A DNA stretch of 45,723 bases, from the NCBI GenBank assembly GCA_016213335.1, contig JACRAQ010000121.1, positions 1 through 45,723 on the forward strand, read 5' to 3'. Of this stretch, positions 13,857 through 23,733 are shown one piece after another; the stretch's first letter is position 1; every line of letters begins with the position of its first letter. The notes below the pieces were generated by a model. That model made no database searches, had not been told where the DNA came from, and saw only the letters and a list, made by a program, of their open reading frames with translations. The stretch is from Nitrosomonadales bacterium. Lineage in GTDB: Bacteria > Pseudomonadota > Gammaproteobacteria > Burkholderiales > Gallionellaceae. Made by a program: the position numbers and the translations under genes.

Positions 13857-15959
13857 CTACTCCGCAATGCGGGTAGCCTCGGCGATCAGCGCCTTCATGC
13901 TCAAACGCAAACGGCCTTTTTCGTCCGCTTCCAGCACCTTGACTTTCACGACCTGCCCCTCCTTCAGGACATCGGTCACACTGTTGATGCGCTCGTTGGA
14001 AATTTGCGAAATGTGCAGCAGGCCGTCCTTGCCCGGCATGATGTTGACGATCGCGCCAAAATCCAGCAGCTTGACCACCGGGCCTTCGTAAGTCTTGCCC
14101 ACTTCCACTTCCGCCACGATGTCTTCGATGCGCTTCCTGGCCTGCATTCCGCCTTCGGCGCTGATGCTGGCGATGGTTACGTTGCCTTCGTCATCAATAT
14201 CAATGGTGGTGCCGGTTTCTTCGGTCAGGGCGCGGATCACCGCACCGCCTTTGCCGATCACATCGCGGATTTTTTCCGGGTTGATCTTGAGCTTGATCAT
14301 GCGCGGCGCATGAGCCGAAACTTCGGCGCGCACCGCAGGCATGGCCTGCTTCATGATGCCGAGAATGTGCATGCGGCCCTCGCGCGCCTGGCTCAAGGCA
14401 GCCTGCATGATTTCGCGCGTGATGCCGCTGATCTTGATGTCCATCTGCAAGGCGGTGACGCCCTGTTCGGAACCGGCAACCTTGAAATCCATGTCGCCGA
14501 GATGATCCTCGTCGCCAAGAATATCGGTCAGGACGGCGAAACGATTGCCCTCCTTGATCAGGCCCATGGCGATGCCCGCCACGTGGTTCTTCATCGGTAC
14601 CCCGGCATCCATCAGCGCCAGGCAGCCGCCGCACACCGATGCCATCGAACTGGAGCCGTTCGACTCAGTGATCTCGGAAACCACCCGTATGGAATAGCCG
14701 AACTCCTCTTCGCCCGGAAACGCCGCCACCAGGGCGCGCTTGGCCAGACGGCCGTGGCCGATCTCGCGGCGCTTGGGCGTGCCGACACGGCCGGTTTCTC
14801 CGGTAGAGTACGGCGGGAAGTTGTAATTCAGCATGAAGCGGTCAAGATATTCGCCCTGCAAGGCATCAATCTTCTGCGCGTCGCGCGCGGTACCCAGCGT
14901 GGCCACCACCAGCGCCTGGGTTTCGCCGCGGGTGAACAGCGCCGAGCCGTGCGTGCGCGGCAATACCCCGGTGCGGATGGTGATGGGGCGCACCGTGCGG
15001 GTGTCGCGCCCGTCAATGCGCGGTTCACCGCTCAATATCTGGCCGCGCACAATCCTGGCTTCCAGCGCGCCGAACAACTCGTTGAGATGGTTCTTTTGCA
15101 GCGTGCCGTCTTCCGCCAGCAACGCATCCATCACCCGGCTGCGGATCGCATCCACCTGGGCGGTGCGCGCCTGCTTCTGGCGCACGGCGTAAGCGGCCTG
15201 CAAATCGCTTTCCGCCATTCCGGAGATTTTGGCGATCAGCGCCTCGTCCCTGGCCGGAGGCGTCCAGTCCCACGCATCCTTCCCGGCCGCATCCGCCATT
15301 TCGTTGATCGCCCCGATCACCGCCTGCATTTGCTGGTGGCCGAACATGACCGCACCCAGCATGACGTCCTCCGGCAACTCCTGCGCTTCCGATTCCACCA
15401 TCTGCACCGCCTGCGCCGTGCCCGCCACCACCAGATCCAGCCTGGATTCCCGCAACTGGTCGGCGGGCGGGTTAAGCACATATTCACCGTTGAGATAGCC
15501 CACGCGCGCGGCGCCGACCGGCCCGTCAAACGGGATGCCGGATAGCGCCAGCGCGGCGGAGGCACCGATCATGGCGGGGATGTCGGAATCAATCTGGCTG
15601 TCGCTGGACAGCACCGTGGCGATGATCTGCACCTCGTTGTAGAAACCTTCCGGAAACAGCGGGCGCAACGGCCGGTCAATCAGGCGCGAAGTCAGGATTT
15701 CCTTCTCGCTGGGGCGGCCTTCGCGGCGGAAGAAACCGCCGGGTATCTTGCCGGCGGCATAGGTGCGCTCCTGGTAATCCACGGTCAGGGGGAAAAAATC
15801 CTGGTCCGGCTTGGCGTTCTTCATGCCTACGACAGTGACCAGCACCACCGTATCGTCCAGGCTGACCATCACCGCCCCGCTGGCCTGGCGTGCAATTTCA
15901 CCGGTTTCCAGGGTGAGCTGGTGGTTGCCGTACGCTATTGTTTTCTTGTAGTGATTCAA
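13857..15959 (-). CDS. pnp: Polyribonucleotide nucleotidyltransferase (PNPase)
   Basis: PNPase is a phosphorolytic 3'-5' exoribonuclease of the RNA degradosome (700 aa, normal length). Two RNase PH domains cover about residues 10-220 and 315-540 ([54 protein letters not shown]). Then follow a KH domain ([20 protein letters not shown]) and an S1 domain ([20 protein letters not shown]). Initiation is at TTG 15959, preceded by GAGAGG. No ATG lies nearby, and the family N-terminus ([19 protein letters not shown]) starts exactly here. It follows rpsO with a hairpin terminator between, the standard arrangement in which PNPase also controls its own leader. Confidence 0.96.
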   Translation of the reverse strand: MNHYKKTIAYGNHQLTLETGEIARQASGAVMVSLDDTVVLVTVVGMKNAKPDQDFFPLTVDYQERTYAAGKIPGGFFRREGRPSEKEILTSRLIDRPLRPLFPEGFYNEVQIIATVLSSDSQIDSDIPAMIGASAALALSGIPFDGPVGAARVGYLNGEYVLNPPADQLRESRLDLVVAGTAQAVQMVESEAQELPEDVMLGAVMFGHQQMQAVIGAINEMADAAGKDAWDWTPPARDEALIAKISGMAESDLQAAYAVRQKQARTAQVDAIRSRVMDALLAEDGTLQKNHLNELFGALEARIVRGQILSGEPRIDGRDTRTVRPITIRTGVLPRTHGSALFTRGETQALVVATLGTARDAQKIDALQGEYLDRFMLNYNFPPYSTGETGRVGTPKRREIGHGRLAKRALVAAFPGEEEFGYSIRVVSEITESNGSSSMASVCGGCLALMDAGVPMKNHVAGIAMGLIKEGNRFAVLTDILGDEDHLGDMDFKVAGSEQGVTALQMDIKISGITREIMQAALSQAREGRMHILGIMKQAMPAVRAEVSAHAPRMIKLKINPEKIRDVIGKGGAVIRALTEETGTTIDIDDEGNVTIASISAEGGMQARKRIEDIVAEVEVGKTYEGPVVKLLDFGAIVNIMPGKDGLLHISQISNERINSVTDVLKEGQVVKVKVLEADEKGRLRLSMKALIAEATRIAE

Positions 15960-16020
15960 AATTCGCCTCTCTGTGCATTAGTTATGGCGCGCCATGCGCC
16001 ATCAATTGGGGAATGACACC

Positions 16021-16051
16021 AAAAAAACAATGCGGGCCGCATCTGCGGCCC
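16021..16051 (-). terminator. rpsO-pnp intergenic terminator/attenuator
   Basis: GGGCCGC...GCGGCCC stem at 16034-16051, followed on the minus strand by GCATTG and a run of seven T (16021-16027). It matches the position of the rpsO terminator in E. coli, which uncouples rpsO from pnp. Confidence 0.8.
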
Positions 16052-16068
16052 AATTGCTTAAAGAGTGC

Positions 16069-16338
16069 TTATTTGCGCAATTCCAGGCGCTGGATCAACG
16101 CCCGATAGCTGTCCTCATTCTTGCCCTTGAGGTAGTCCAGCAGCTTGCGGCGGCGGCTGACCAGGCGCAACAGGCCGCGGCGGGAGTGGAAATCCTTGGT
16201 ATGCTCCTTGAAATGGCCGGTCAGATAATTGATACGCGCGGTCATCAAGGCAACCTGCACCTCCGGGGAACCCGTGTCGCCCTTGCAACGCTGGTAGTCG
16301 TTCATGATTTGCGCTTTTTGCGCTACCGTCATAGTCAT
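16069..16338 (-). CDS. rpsO: 30S ribosomal protein S15
   Basis: S15 (89 aa, canonical length) binds 16S rRNA helices 20-22 early in 30S assembly. Conserved stretches are [40 protein letters not shown] and RRKLLDYLK. The ATG at 16338 gives the family length. GGAG lies 11 bp upstream, whereas the longer reading upstream adds residues not found in the family. It is followed by pnp in the usual pair. Confidence 0.96.
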   Translation of the reverse strand: MTMTVAQKAQIMNDYQRCKGDTGSPEVQVALMTARINYLTGHFKEHTKDFHSRRGLLRLVSRRRKLLDYLKGKNEDSYRALIQRLELRK

Positions 16339-16395
16339 GTCTTCAAGCACTCCGCTAAAAAAGTGCCGCATTCTACTCTCGAACGGGGTGGTAGC

Positions 16396-17496
16396 TCAAG
16401 TCGTTGGTGGCAACTCGTTGTTTTGCCGCCGCAACGCCCAATCCACATGCTCGCGCACCAGCGGCGAGGCATCGTGCGCCCGCGCCCGCAACGCGGCCAC
16501 CACCTCCGCGCTTCGGGGCGCGTTGCCCAGCGCCACCGCTATGTTGCGCAGCCATTGTTCGTGCCCGATGCGGTATATGGCGCTTCCGGCCATTTTTTCC
16601 TTGAAAGCCGCCTCATCCCAGGCAAACAGCCCGGCAAGCCCGATATCGTCCAGCCCGTGGCGCACGGCAAAATCCGCTTCCGCACTCGGGCGCGCGAAAC
16701 GGTTCCACGGGCATGCCTGCTGGCAGTCGTCGCAACCGTAAATGCGGTTGCCGATGAGCGGTCGCAGCTCTACCGGAATACTGCCCCGCAACTCGATGGT
16801 GAGATAGGAAATGCAGCGCCGCGCATCCAGCCTGTAAGGCGCAACGATAGCCCGCGTGGGGCAGGCTTCGATGCAGCGCGTGCAGGTACCGCATCGGCCG
16901 CCCTCCGGCGCAGCACCGGGAGCCCCGTCCGGGGGCAGCGGCAAATCGGTGTAAATCTCGCCCAGGAAAAACCACGAGCCGCGCTCCTGCGACAGCAGCA
17001 GGGTGTGCTTGCCGCGCCAGCCGAGGCGCGCCTTGTGCGCCAGCTCCACCTCCAGCACCGGAGCGCTGTCGGTGAACACCCGATAACTGAAATCCCCCGC
17101 CTCGGCACGGATTTTTCCCGCCAGTTTTTCCAGGCGATTGCGCAGCACCTTGTGGTAATCGCGCCCCAGCGCATAGCGCGAGATAAAGGCGCGGCTGCCG
17201 TCTTCCAGCACCTCGCGGCCATCCTTTGCGGCCGGCGGGTAATAATCCATGCGCAGCGAAATGACGCGCAGCGCCCCCGGCACCAGCTCGCCCGGGCGGC
17301 TGCGTTTGGCGCCGTGTTTTGCCATATAATCCATTGCGCCGTGATTGCCGAGCGCGAGCCATTCCAGCAGGCGTGTTTCAGCCCTGCCCAGATCGGTATC
17401 GCTGATACCCACCGCCTGGAATCCGAGCGCCCTGCCCCATTCCTTGACGCTGGCGGCAAGCGCCGCGTAGTCTGTTTGTGAGGTTCCGCTTTGCAT
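16396..17496 (-). CDS. queG: Epoxyqueuosine reductase
   Basis: QueG reduces epoxyqueuosine to queuosine in tRNA, using cobalamin and two 4Fe-4S clusters. The protein is 366 aa. Both ferredoxin motifs are present: CGTCTRCIEACPT (about residue 195) and CDDCQQACPW (about residue 245), with RCISYLTIELRG between. The N-terminus (SVKEWGRALGFQAVGISDTD) is the family signature, and HEAT-like helices occupy about residues 300-366. The ATG at 17496 overlaps the divergent tsaE start by 6 bp and has no good ribosome binding site. The start is nevertheless consistent with the E. coli N-terminus. Confidence 0.94.
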   Translation of the reverse strand: MQSGTSQTDYAALAASVKEWGRALGFQAVGISDTDLGRAETRLLEWLALGNHGAMDYMAKHGAKRSRPGELVPGALRVISLRMDYYPPAAKDGREVLEDGSRAFISRYALGRDYHKVLRNRLEKLAGKIRAEAGDFSYRVFTDSAPVLEVELAHKARLGWRGKHTLLLSQERGSWFFLGEIYTDLPLPPDGAPGAAPEGGRCGTCTRCIEACPTRAIVAPYRLDARRCISYLTIELRGSIPVELRPLIGNRIYGCDDCQQACPWNRFARPSAEADFAVRHGLDDIGLAGLFAWDEAAFKEKMAGSAIYRIGHEQWLRNIAVALGNAPRSAEVVAALRARAHDASPLVREHVDWALRRQNNELPPTT

Positions 17497-17967
17497 AATC
17501 CGGATGATAGCCGAATAACTTTCCTGCTGGCCGATGAGGCCGCCACTGCGGCATTCGCCGCGCGCCTGGCGGCTGCCCTGAAACCCGGCATGGTGGTGTA
17601 TTTGCGCGGCGATCTGGGCGCAGGAAAAACCACGCTGGTACGCGCGCTGCTTCGCGCGCTGGGCCTTGCCGGGCGCGTGAAGAGCCCGACCTACGCGCTG
17701 CTTGAGCAGTACCGGATAGGCGGGTTACACTTCCGTCACTTTGATTTATACCGTTTCCGCGACGAATCAGAATGGGAAGCTGCCGGCTTCCGCGACGAAT
17801 TCGATGGCCGCAATATCTGCCTGGTGGAGTGGCCGGAAAAAGCGCAGGGTTTAGTGCCCGGCGCGGATCTGGAAATCAGCTTCGAAATGCTGCCCTCAGG
17901 CCGCACCCTCACCGTCTGCGCCAACACTGCGGTCGCCGAAGAATGCCTGAAATTATTGCAAGACTGA
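17491..17967 (+). CDS. tsaE: tRNA threonylcarbamoyladenosine biosynthesis ATPase TsaE
   Basis: TsaE is the small ATPase of the TsaBDE complex that makes t6A in ANN-decoding tRNAs. The protein is 158 aa, with a Walker A motif GDLGAGKTTLVRALL (about residue 40), SPTYALLEQY (switch I region), HFDLYRF, and LVEWPEK as the Walker-B-like segment. Initiation is at TTG 17491: an in-frame TGA at 17479 precedes it and GAGG (17480-17483) is 7 bp upstream. The start overlaps the divergent queG start. The end overlaps amiC by 25 bp, so the two are translationally coupled, as in the common tsaE-amiC arrangement. Confidence 0.93.
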   Translation: MHNPDDSRITFLLADEAATAAFAARLAAALKPGMVVYLRGDLGAGKTTLVRALLRALGLAGRVKSPTYALLEQYRIGGLHFRHFDLYRFRDESEWEAAGFRDEFDGRNICLVEWPEKAQGLVPGADLEISFEMLPSGRTLTVCANTAVAEECLKLLQD

Positions 17968-19262
17968 TCGCCCTGTCATTCCTGCTCTGGCTGCCCCATG
18001 CCCAGGCGGCCATCGCCATCAGCTCCGCGCGCGTCTGGCCGGCACAGGAATACACCCGCCTGACGCTGGAATCCGGCCAGCCCATCCGCCACAACCTCTT
18101 CACCTTGCAGGATCCGGAACGGCTGGTCATAGACCTGGAAGAAGTCGAGATCAATGGCGCCCTGAACGACATCGCCGGCAAAGTCAGCAGCGACGACCCT
18201 TACATTCAGAGCGTGCGGGTAGGCCGCTTCAAGCCGGGGATCGTGCGGCTGGTGCTGGACCTGAAAACGGAAGTCAAACCGCAATTATTCAGCCTCAAAC
18301 CGGTCGCCGAATACGGGCATCGCCTGGTGCTGGACGTTTATCCCGCCGTTCCCGTTGACCCGTTGATGGCGCTGGCACTCAAATCAGAAAGCCGGTTGCA
18401 GGAAACGCCCGCCGCGCACGAAGATCAAGCGGCCGCACCTGTTGCGGCCAGCGCGCCAGCCCGCGCCGAGGCGGCGTTGCCTGCCGGGCCGCCCGCCGCC
18501 AAACCCGTTCTTCCGCCCGCAAAAAGCGTCCCGGAGATCGGCGCCCGCATCCTGGTCGTCGCCATTGATGCGGGGCACGGCGGCGAAGACCCTGGCGCCC
18601 GCGGCCATAACGGCACTTACGAAAAAAATGTCACCTTGGCCATTTCGCGCAAACTGAAAGAGCTGCTGGACGACACGCCGGGAATGCGCGGCGTACTCAT
18701 CCGCGACGGCGATTATTTCATCCCGCTTCTCGGGCGCATAGAGAAAGCGCGCCAGGTGCATGCCGACCTGTTCATCTCCATCCATGCCGACGCGTTCATC
18801 AAGCCACATGCGCGCGGCTCTTCGGTGTTCGCCCTGTCGGAGCGCGGCGCGACCAGCGCCAGCGCGCGCTGGCTGGCAAAAAAGGAAAACGAGGCCGACC
18901 TGATCGGCGGCGTCAATATCGCCGTGAAGGATCCCTATCTCGCGCGCACCCTGCTGGATCTTTCGCAGACCGCCACCATCAATGACAGCCTCAAGCTGGG
19001 CAAGCATATGCTGAAAGAGCTGGACAACGTGAACACCTTGCATCGGGGTTTTGTCGAACAGGCCGGGTTCGCCGTGCTGAAATCGCCCGACATTCCCTCG
19101 GTGCTGGTGGAAACCGCTTTTATCAGCAACCCGGCCGAGGAGAGCCAGTTGAACGACGCCCGCTTCCAGGAAAAACTGGCGCGCGCGGTCTTCGGCGGCA
19201 TCCAGCGCTATTTTTCCCAGAACCCCGCACTGGCGAGGCAGCGCGTGGCACAAAACGATTAA
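17943..19262 (+). CDS. amiC: N-acetylmuramoyl-L-alanine amidase (AmiC type)
   Basis: The enzyme cleaves peptide stems from peptidoglycan at division. It is 439 aa, with a signal peptide (about residues 1-20, ending PHAQAA), an AMIN domain (about 22-135) that targets septal peptidoglycan, a Pro/Ala-rich linker (about 150-190), and an Amidase_3 catalytic domain to the end. Zinc ligands are visible in IDAGHGGEDPGA, the Glu after GTYEKN, and ISIHADA; the catalytic Glu lies in VETAFISN. The ATG at 17943 begins the signal peptide and overlaps tsaE. A regulatory helix with SERGATSASARWLAKKEN, as in AmiA/B/C enzymes, is present, so activation by an EnvC/NlpD-like factor is likely. Confidence 0.94.
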   Translation: MPEIIARLIALSFLLWLPHAQAAIAISSARVWPAQEYTRLTLESGQPIRHNLFTLQDPERLVIDLEEVEINGALNDIAGKVSSDDPYIQSVRVGRFKPGIVRLVLDLKTEVKPQLFSLKPVAEYGHRLVLDVYPAVPVDPLMALALKSESRLQETPAAHEDQAAAPVAASAPARAEAALPAGPPAAKPVLPPAKSVPEIGARILVVAIDAGHGGEDPGARGHNGTYEKNVTLAISRKLKELLDDTPGMRGVLIRDGDYFIPLLGRIEKARQVHADLFISIHADAFIKPHARGSSVFALSERGATSASARWLAKKENEADLIGGVNIAVKDPYLARTLLDLSQTATINDSLKLGKHMLKELDNVNTLHRGFVEQAGFAVLKSPDIPSVLVETAFISNPAEESQLNDARFQEKLARAVFGGIQRYFSQNPALARQRVAQND

Positions 19263-19368
19263 GGCGAAAATCGCGCGCGGGCCTTTGCCCCTTATCCCCC
19301 AGCTGTAGGAATAAGGGACGGTGTGAGCCGGCGGCATGAAACAAAAAACCACAACCGGAAATCCCCTT

Positions 19369-19377
19369 TGGTATACT
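19369..19377 (+). promoter_or_regulatory. Extended -10 promoter of the TPR gene
   Basis: TGGTATACT is an extended -10 element (TG-n-TATACT), about 87 bp before the start at 19464. No good -35 box is visible, as is common with extended -10 promoters. Confidence 0.5.
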
Positions 19378-19463
19378 GAAGCGCGTTTTAACCGTCGCGC
19401 GGCTCTTGCCCGGCGCACGAAAAAACCCCAATCGCCACTTCATTCAGCTCGGAGAGCAAGCTT

Positions 19464-19895
19464 ATGGAAAGCAACACCTCTTTCAACATTGAGCACCTCA
19501 AGGGGAGCCTCAACAACGACATCAATGACATCGAGGCCGCAAAATCCCTGGGCAACATTTATTACGACAAGGGGGATGCCGCTCAGGCGATCTTGTATTA
19601 CCGGCACGTTCTCGACTTGAACCCGGCTTTGCCCGGTGTGCGGACCGATCTGGGCACGATGTACTGGCGCAACGAAAACCTCAGCCTGTCCGAACAAACC
19701 TTCCGCGACGTGATCGCGCGGCACCCCGGTTTCGGCCAGGCCTACGTGAATCTCGGATTGTTGCTGCGCCACGCCAAGGGCAATATCGCGGAAGCCCGCT
19801 CGATCTGGCAGCAGCTCGTTGACACCAACCCCGGCCACGAACTGGCGGGCAAGGCGCGTGACCTGCTGAAAGAAACTGCGACAGAGCTCAACTGA
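19464..19895 (+). CDS. Tetratricopeptide-repeat protein
   Basis: This is a 143-aa soluble protein with no signal peptide. It consists of about three TPR units: AKSLGNIYYDKGDAAQAILYYRHVLDLNPA; a second around RTDLGTMYWRNENLSLSEQTFRDVIARHP; and a third around AYVNLGLLLRHAKGNIAEARSIWQQLV, ending NPGHELAGKARDLL. TPR scaffolds mediate protein contacts, and the partner here is unknown. The ATG at 19464 follows GGAGAG at 19451. The gene stands alone with its own promoter and ends 16 bp before the convergent cysM. Confidence 0.85.
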   Translation: MESNTSFNIEHLKGSLNNDINDIEAAKSLGNIYYDKGDAAQAILYYRHVLDLNPALPGVRTDLGTMYWRNENLSLSEQTFRDVIARHPGFGQAYVNLGLLLRHAKGNIAEARSIWQQLVDTNPGHELAGKARDLLKETATELN

Positions 19896-19911
19896 ACGTC
19901 TGTGAAGCCGC

Positions 19912-20799
19912 TTATGCGGGGAATACCCCGGTGCTCAGGTAGCGGTCCCCCCGGTCGCATACAATAAATACGACAGTAGCGTTCTGCGCGCTTTGCATGA
20001 CCCGTAGCACCGCCGCCAGCGCCCCGCCTGAAGAAATCCCGCAAAATATCCCCTCTTCGCGGGCCAGCCGCCGCGTCATTTCCTCCGCCTCCCCCTGGCT
20101 GACATATTCCAGCTTGTCCACCCGCCTGGCGTCATAAATCTTCGGCAGGTATGCTTCCGGCCATTTGCGGATGCCGGGAATTTGCGCGCCCTCTTCCGGC
20201 TGCACCCCAACGACCTGGATGCCCGGATTTTTTTCCTTGAAGTAGCGTGAGCAGCCCATGATGGTGCCGGTGGTGCCCATGCTGCTGACGAAATGGGTGA
20301 TGCGCCCTCCCGTATCGCGCCAGATTTCCGGCGCAGTGCCTTCGTAGTGGGCCAGCGGGTTGTCCGGGTTGGCGAACTGGTCCAGGATAATGCCGCGCCC
20401 CTGGTCACGCAATTTTTCTGCCGTATCGCGCGCGAGCTCCATGCTGCCTTCCCGGGAAGTCAGCAGCAGCTCCGCGCCGAACGCGCGCATGGTCTGGCAG
20501 CGCTCTGCGCTCTGGTTCTCCGGCATCACCAGGATCATCCGGTAACCGCGCACCGCCGCCGCCATCGCCAGCGCGATGCCGGTCTTGCCGCTGGTCGCCT
20601 CGATCAGCGTGTCGCCCGGCCTGATGTCGCCGCGCGCTTCGGCGCGCGCGATCATCGACAGCGCCGGGCGGTCCTTCACCGAACCGGCGGGGTTGTTGCC
20701 TTCCAGCTTGGCAAGGATGACGTTCTGGCTGCCGCCGGGAATGCGCTTGAGCCTGACCAGCGGCGTGTTGCCGACAAAATTTTCAACGGTGGGATACAT
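19912..20799 (-). CDS. cysM: Cysteine synthase B (O-acetylserine sulfhydrylase)
   Basis: This PLP enzyme makes cysteine from O-acetylserine and sulfide (CysM can also use thiosulfate). It is 295 aa. The PLP lysine is Lys42 in NNPAGSVKDRPAL, and TSGKTGIALAMAA holds the substrate-binding loop. The phosphate-binding GTTGT appears in SSMGTTGTIMG, and SGGALAA lies near the C-terminus. The CysM rather than CysK class is suggested by RPALSMI and GVQPEEGAQIPGIRKW. Its ATG directly abuts the stop of the upstream GGDEF-EAL gene (no spacer), so the two share a transcript. Confidence 0.94.
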   Translation of the reverse strand: MYPTVENFVGNTPLVRLKRIPGGSQNVILAKLEGNNPAGSVKDRPALSMIARAEARGDIRPGDTLIEATSGKTGIALAMAAAVRGYRMILVMPENQSAERCQTMRAFGAELLLTSREGSMELARDTAEKLRDQGRGIILDQFANPDNPLAHYEGTAPEIWRDTGGRITHFVSSMGTTGTIMGCSRYFKEKNPGIQVVGVQPEEGAQIPGIRKWPEAYLPKIYDARRVDKLEYVSQGEAEEMTRRLAREEGIFCGISSGGALAAVLRVMQSAQNATVVFIVCDRGDRYLSTGVFPA

Positions 20800-23733
20800 C
20801 TATTTGCTGGCAGCCTTGAGGTAATTGATAAAATTCTGCGCCGACATGGGCTTGGCATAATAATAACCCTGCACGAAATCGCAGCCGATCTGTATCAGTA
20901 TATCGCGCTGCTCCGCCGTTTCCACCCCTTCCGCGATAACCTTGATGCCGAGCTTGTGCGCCATGACGATGATGGCCTCCACCAGGGCAAAATCGTTCCT
21001 GTCAGCCGCGAGGTCGCGGATGAACGATTTGTCCACCTTGATAAAATCCACGTTCATTTTTTTCAGGTAACTGAGCGAAGAATAGCCCGTGCCGAAGTCA
21101 TCCAGCGCGATGCTGCAACCGGCTTCGCGCAGGCGAGCCAGCTTGTCGCGCACGGCGGGATTGTCGTCCAGCAACGTCCCTTCGGTGATCTCGAGCGTGA
21201 CGGCCGCTGCCGGGGTATCCATCTCTTGCAGCAGATTGACCCACGAATTGAAGTTGCTGCGCTCTCCGGAAATCTGGCGCGGCGACAGGTTGACCGCCAC
21301 GCCGATCGGGTGCGGGGAGATTTCTTTCCAGGCTTGCATCTGGCGCACCGACTGCTCGAATGCGAGCTGCCCGATTTCAGCGATCAGCCCGATCTCTTCC
21401 GCCAGCCCAATGAATACGTCCGGCCCGACATGCTTCCCATCCGCGCGGCTCCAGCGGATCAGCGCTTCGGCTTTCACCAGCTTGTGGCCCGGCAGCTCGT
21501 GGATGGGCTGAAAGTGCATCTCCAGTTCGCCGTTCAGCAACGCCGCGCGCAACTCGGTGGAAAGCTGCAGGCGCTGCTGCGATGCCTGCTGCATGGAAAA
21601 TGTATAGTAGCTGAAGCGGTTTTTCCCCAGCCTTTTGGCTTCGTACATGGCCTGGTCGGCATTGCGCAGCAAGGCGACGCTGCCATCACCATCAAAGGGG
21701 AACACGGTGATGCCCATGCTGGCGGATACATACCCCAGGTCCGGCCCCAAATCGAATGGCACGGCGAGGCTGTCAACAATTTTTTGCGCCACCCGGTCCA
21801 CTTCGCGGTTGGATTTGACATACGGCAGCACGGCAGTGAACTCGTCGCCGCCCAGCCGCGCCACCGTATCCACTTCGCGCACGCAGGCCTGGATGCGCTG
21901 CGCCGCCTCGTGCAGCAGCTTGTCGCCCCACTCGTGCCCGAAGGTATCGTTGATTTCCTTGAAATTATCCAGATCAACGAAGAGCAGCGCCACCCGGGTC
22001 GAGCTGCGGCGCGCTTTCTTGATCTCCTGCCCCAGCCGGTCCAGGAACAGGCGGCGGTTGGGCAAGCCGGTCAGTTCGTCGTAATTCGCCTGGAAGTAGA
22101 TCGTTTCCTGCGCTTGTTTCTGCTCCGAGGTATCGCTCATCACCCCGATGTAGCGGTTAATATTACCTTGCTTGTCGCGTACCACGTTGACGGAAAGCCG
22201 GGCCGGGAACACCTCACCGTTTTTGCGCCGGTCCCAGATTTCGCCCTCCCAGTATCCTTCCTGCGTGATCGCGTGCCACATCTCCTGGTAGAACGCATCG
22301 TCGTGGTAACCCGATTTATTGAAACCCGGCCTGCGGCCCATCAGCTCTTCGGCACTGTAACCGGTGATCCTGCTGTATGAGGGATTGACCGAAATGATCT
22401 TGTTCTCCCCGTCGGATACGATCACGCCCTGGGCGATGGAGTGGTACACCGCTTGCGCCAGCAGCAGATCTTTCTTGGCGGCCTCGTGTTCGGAAATCTC
22501 CTGCAACAGGTGGACGTTGGCCTCTTCCAGGTCCGCCGTGCGCTGCTGCACCGTTTCCGCCAGCCCCTGGCGCTCGGTGAGCAGCGCGTTCCGGGTTTGC
22601 TCCAGATTGACCGCCATCCGGTTGAACGTCCCCGTCAAATCGCCCAGCTCGTCGTTGGCCGGATGGGGGGGAATGCGCTTGTCCAGATCCCCGGCAGCAA
22701 TTTCGCCCGACAGCCGGGTGAGCGTCTTGATCGGGCGCACGATGGAGCGGCCCAGCCACCACGCCACCGCGCCGACCAGCACGATGATGCCCAGCAGCAG
22801 CGCACTCCCCCATTGGCGCATTTGCCGGATCGGGCGGAACGCCTCCGCAGTGTCAATTTTTACCACGACCCCCCATTGCGTGCGCGGCAGAAAGCTCCAC
22901 GCCGCCAGCACTTCCTCCGCGCGGTAATCCAGCCTGATCCCTACTCCCTTCTCCTTGTCTAGCGCGTCAAACAGCGCCACGTTGCTGCCTCTGAGCACCC
23001 TCAGCGGCGGTTTCTCCCGGCTGGTGCGCAGCGGTGCCACAATGACCGCATCATTTCCCGCGCGCTGGGCGACCACCACTTCACCCGTCTCCCCCAGCCC
23101 GGCATAATCGTTGACCAGCATGCCCAGGCTGTCCAGCGAAATCTGGAGCACCAGCGTTCCGAGCAGGCGGTCGCCTTCCATGACAGGCGCGGCAATAAAG
23201 GCGGCCTGCGCATGTGAAGGCGGGTAGTGCTCGTAGCCAAAGAACCCCACGCGCAGCGACTGTTGTGTTTCGCGCACCGCCCTGGCAAGCAGCGTATCGC
23301 GATATGGCCCGGCAAACAGGTTGGTGCCCATGTCCGGCTCCTCCCTGCGTGTCAGCACCACCTCGCCAGATGACGCGACGAGCAACAAGTCGTAGAAATT
23401 CAGAGGATCGGCGACGCTGTCGGCTATATCCAGATATTGCTGGCGGAGTTGCCGGAATCTCTTCGCGTTCCGGGGGGCAGCCGCCAGTTCCTTCAGTGCC
23501 TGCTTTGCCCCCGGCGTTTGCGCCAGCGCTTGCGCGTTTTCCTGCATGTGCGCAATATAGCCATCAATCTGCGCCATCTTGATGAGAGTCACCGCCTGGA
23601 GGTGGCCGGTTATCGTCGTGCGCATGGCGTCGCCGAAGTGGTTCTCCAGCGCCTGTTGCAGCGCGACCAGCGGCAGCACCGCCATCAGCAGCATGGCCAG
23701 CCACAACCTGGGGGTAATGCCGAAGCGCATCAT
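20800..23733 (-). CDS. Membrane-bound GGDEF-EAL protein (c-di-GMP turnover) with Cache-like, HAMP and PAS domains
   Basis: This is a 977-aa membrane protein. In order: TM1 (about residues 8-28), a roughly 270-residue periplasmic Cache-like sensor, TM2 (about 306-329), HAMP (about 325-380), a coiled coil, a PAS domain (about 420-540; GVIVSDGENKIISVNPSYSR), GGDEF (about 545-715) and EAL (about 730-970). The GGDEF motif is intact (RLGGDEF, about 628) with an RxxD inhibitory site (REVD) five residues before it, so cyclase activity is likely. The EAL domain keeps KAEALIRW, DDFGTGYSSLSYLK and EGVETAEQ, so phosphodiesterase activity is likely too. Which activity dominates cannot be told. I chose the ATG pair at 23733/23730, just before TM1. 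The stop abuts the cysM start. Confidence 0.9.
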   Translation of the reverse strand: MMRFGITPRLWLAMLLMAVLPLVALQQALENHFGDAMRTTITGHLQAVTLIKMAQIDGYIAHMQENAQALAQTPGAKQALKELAAAPRNAKRFRQLRQQYLDIADSVADPLNFYDLLLVASSGEVVLTRREEPDMGTNLFAGPYRDTLLARAVRETQQSLRVGFFGYEHYPPSHAQAAFIAAPVMEGDRLLGTLVLQISLDSLGMLVNDYAGLGETGEVVVAQRAGNDAVIVAPLRTSREKPPLRVLRGSNVALFDALDKEKGVGIRLDYRAEEVLAAWSFLPRTQWGVVVKIDTAEAFRPIRQMRQWGSALLLGIIVLVGAVAWWLGRSIVRPIKTLTRLSGEIAAGDLDKRIPPHPANDELGDLTGTFNRMAVNLEQTRNALLTERQGLAETVQQRTADLEEANVHLLQEISEHEAAKKDLLLAQAVYHSIAQGVIVSDGENKIISVNPSYSRITGYSAEELMGRRPGFNKSGYHDDAFYQEMWHAITQEGYWEGEIWDRRKNGEVFPARLSVNVVRDKQGNINRYIGVMSDTSEQKQAQETIYFQANYDELTGLPNRRLFLDRLGQEIKKARRSSTRVALLFVDLDNFKEINDTFGHEWGDKLLHEAAQRIQACVREVDTVARLGGDEFTAVLPYVKSNREVDRVAQKIVDSLAVPFDLGPDLGYVSASMGITVFPFDGDGSVALLRNADQAMYEAKRLGKNRFSYYTFSMQQASQQRLQLSTELRAALLNGELEMHFQPIHELPGHKLVKAEALIRWSRADGKHVGPDVFIGLAEEIGLIAEIGQLAFEQSVRQMQAWKEISPHPIGVAVNLSPRQISGERSNFNSWVNLLQEMDTPAAAVTLEITEGTLLDDNPAVRDKLARLREAGCSIALDDFGTGYSSLSYLKKMNVDFIKVDKSFIRDLAADRNDFALVEAIIVMAHKLGIKVIAEGVETAEQRDILIQIGCDFVQGYYYAKPMSAQNFINYLKAASK

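Noticed and set aside
13854-15545. 563-codon open frame opposite pnp (plus strand)
   Set aside because: It is antisense to a strongly conserved PNPase; the composition is the Arg/His/Ala-rich pattern of a high-GC shadow frame, and no family match is visible.
20293-22380. 695-codon open frame opposite the GGDEF-EAL gene
   Set aside because: It lies on the antisense strand of clear GGDEF and EAL domains; long antisense frames are expected from high GC content.
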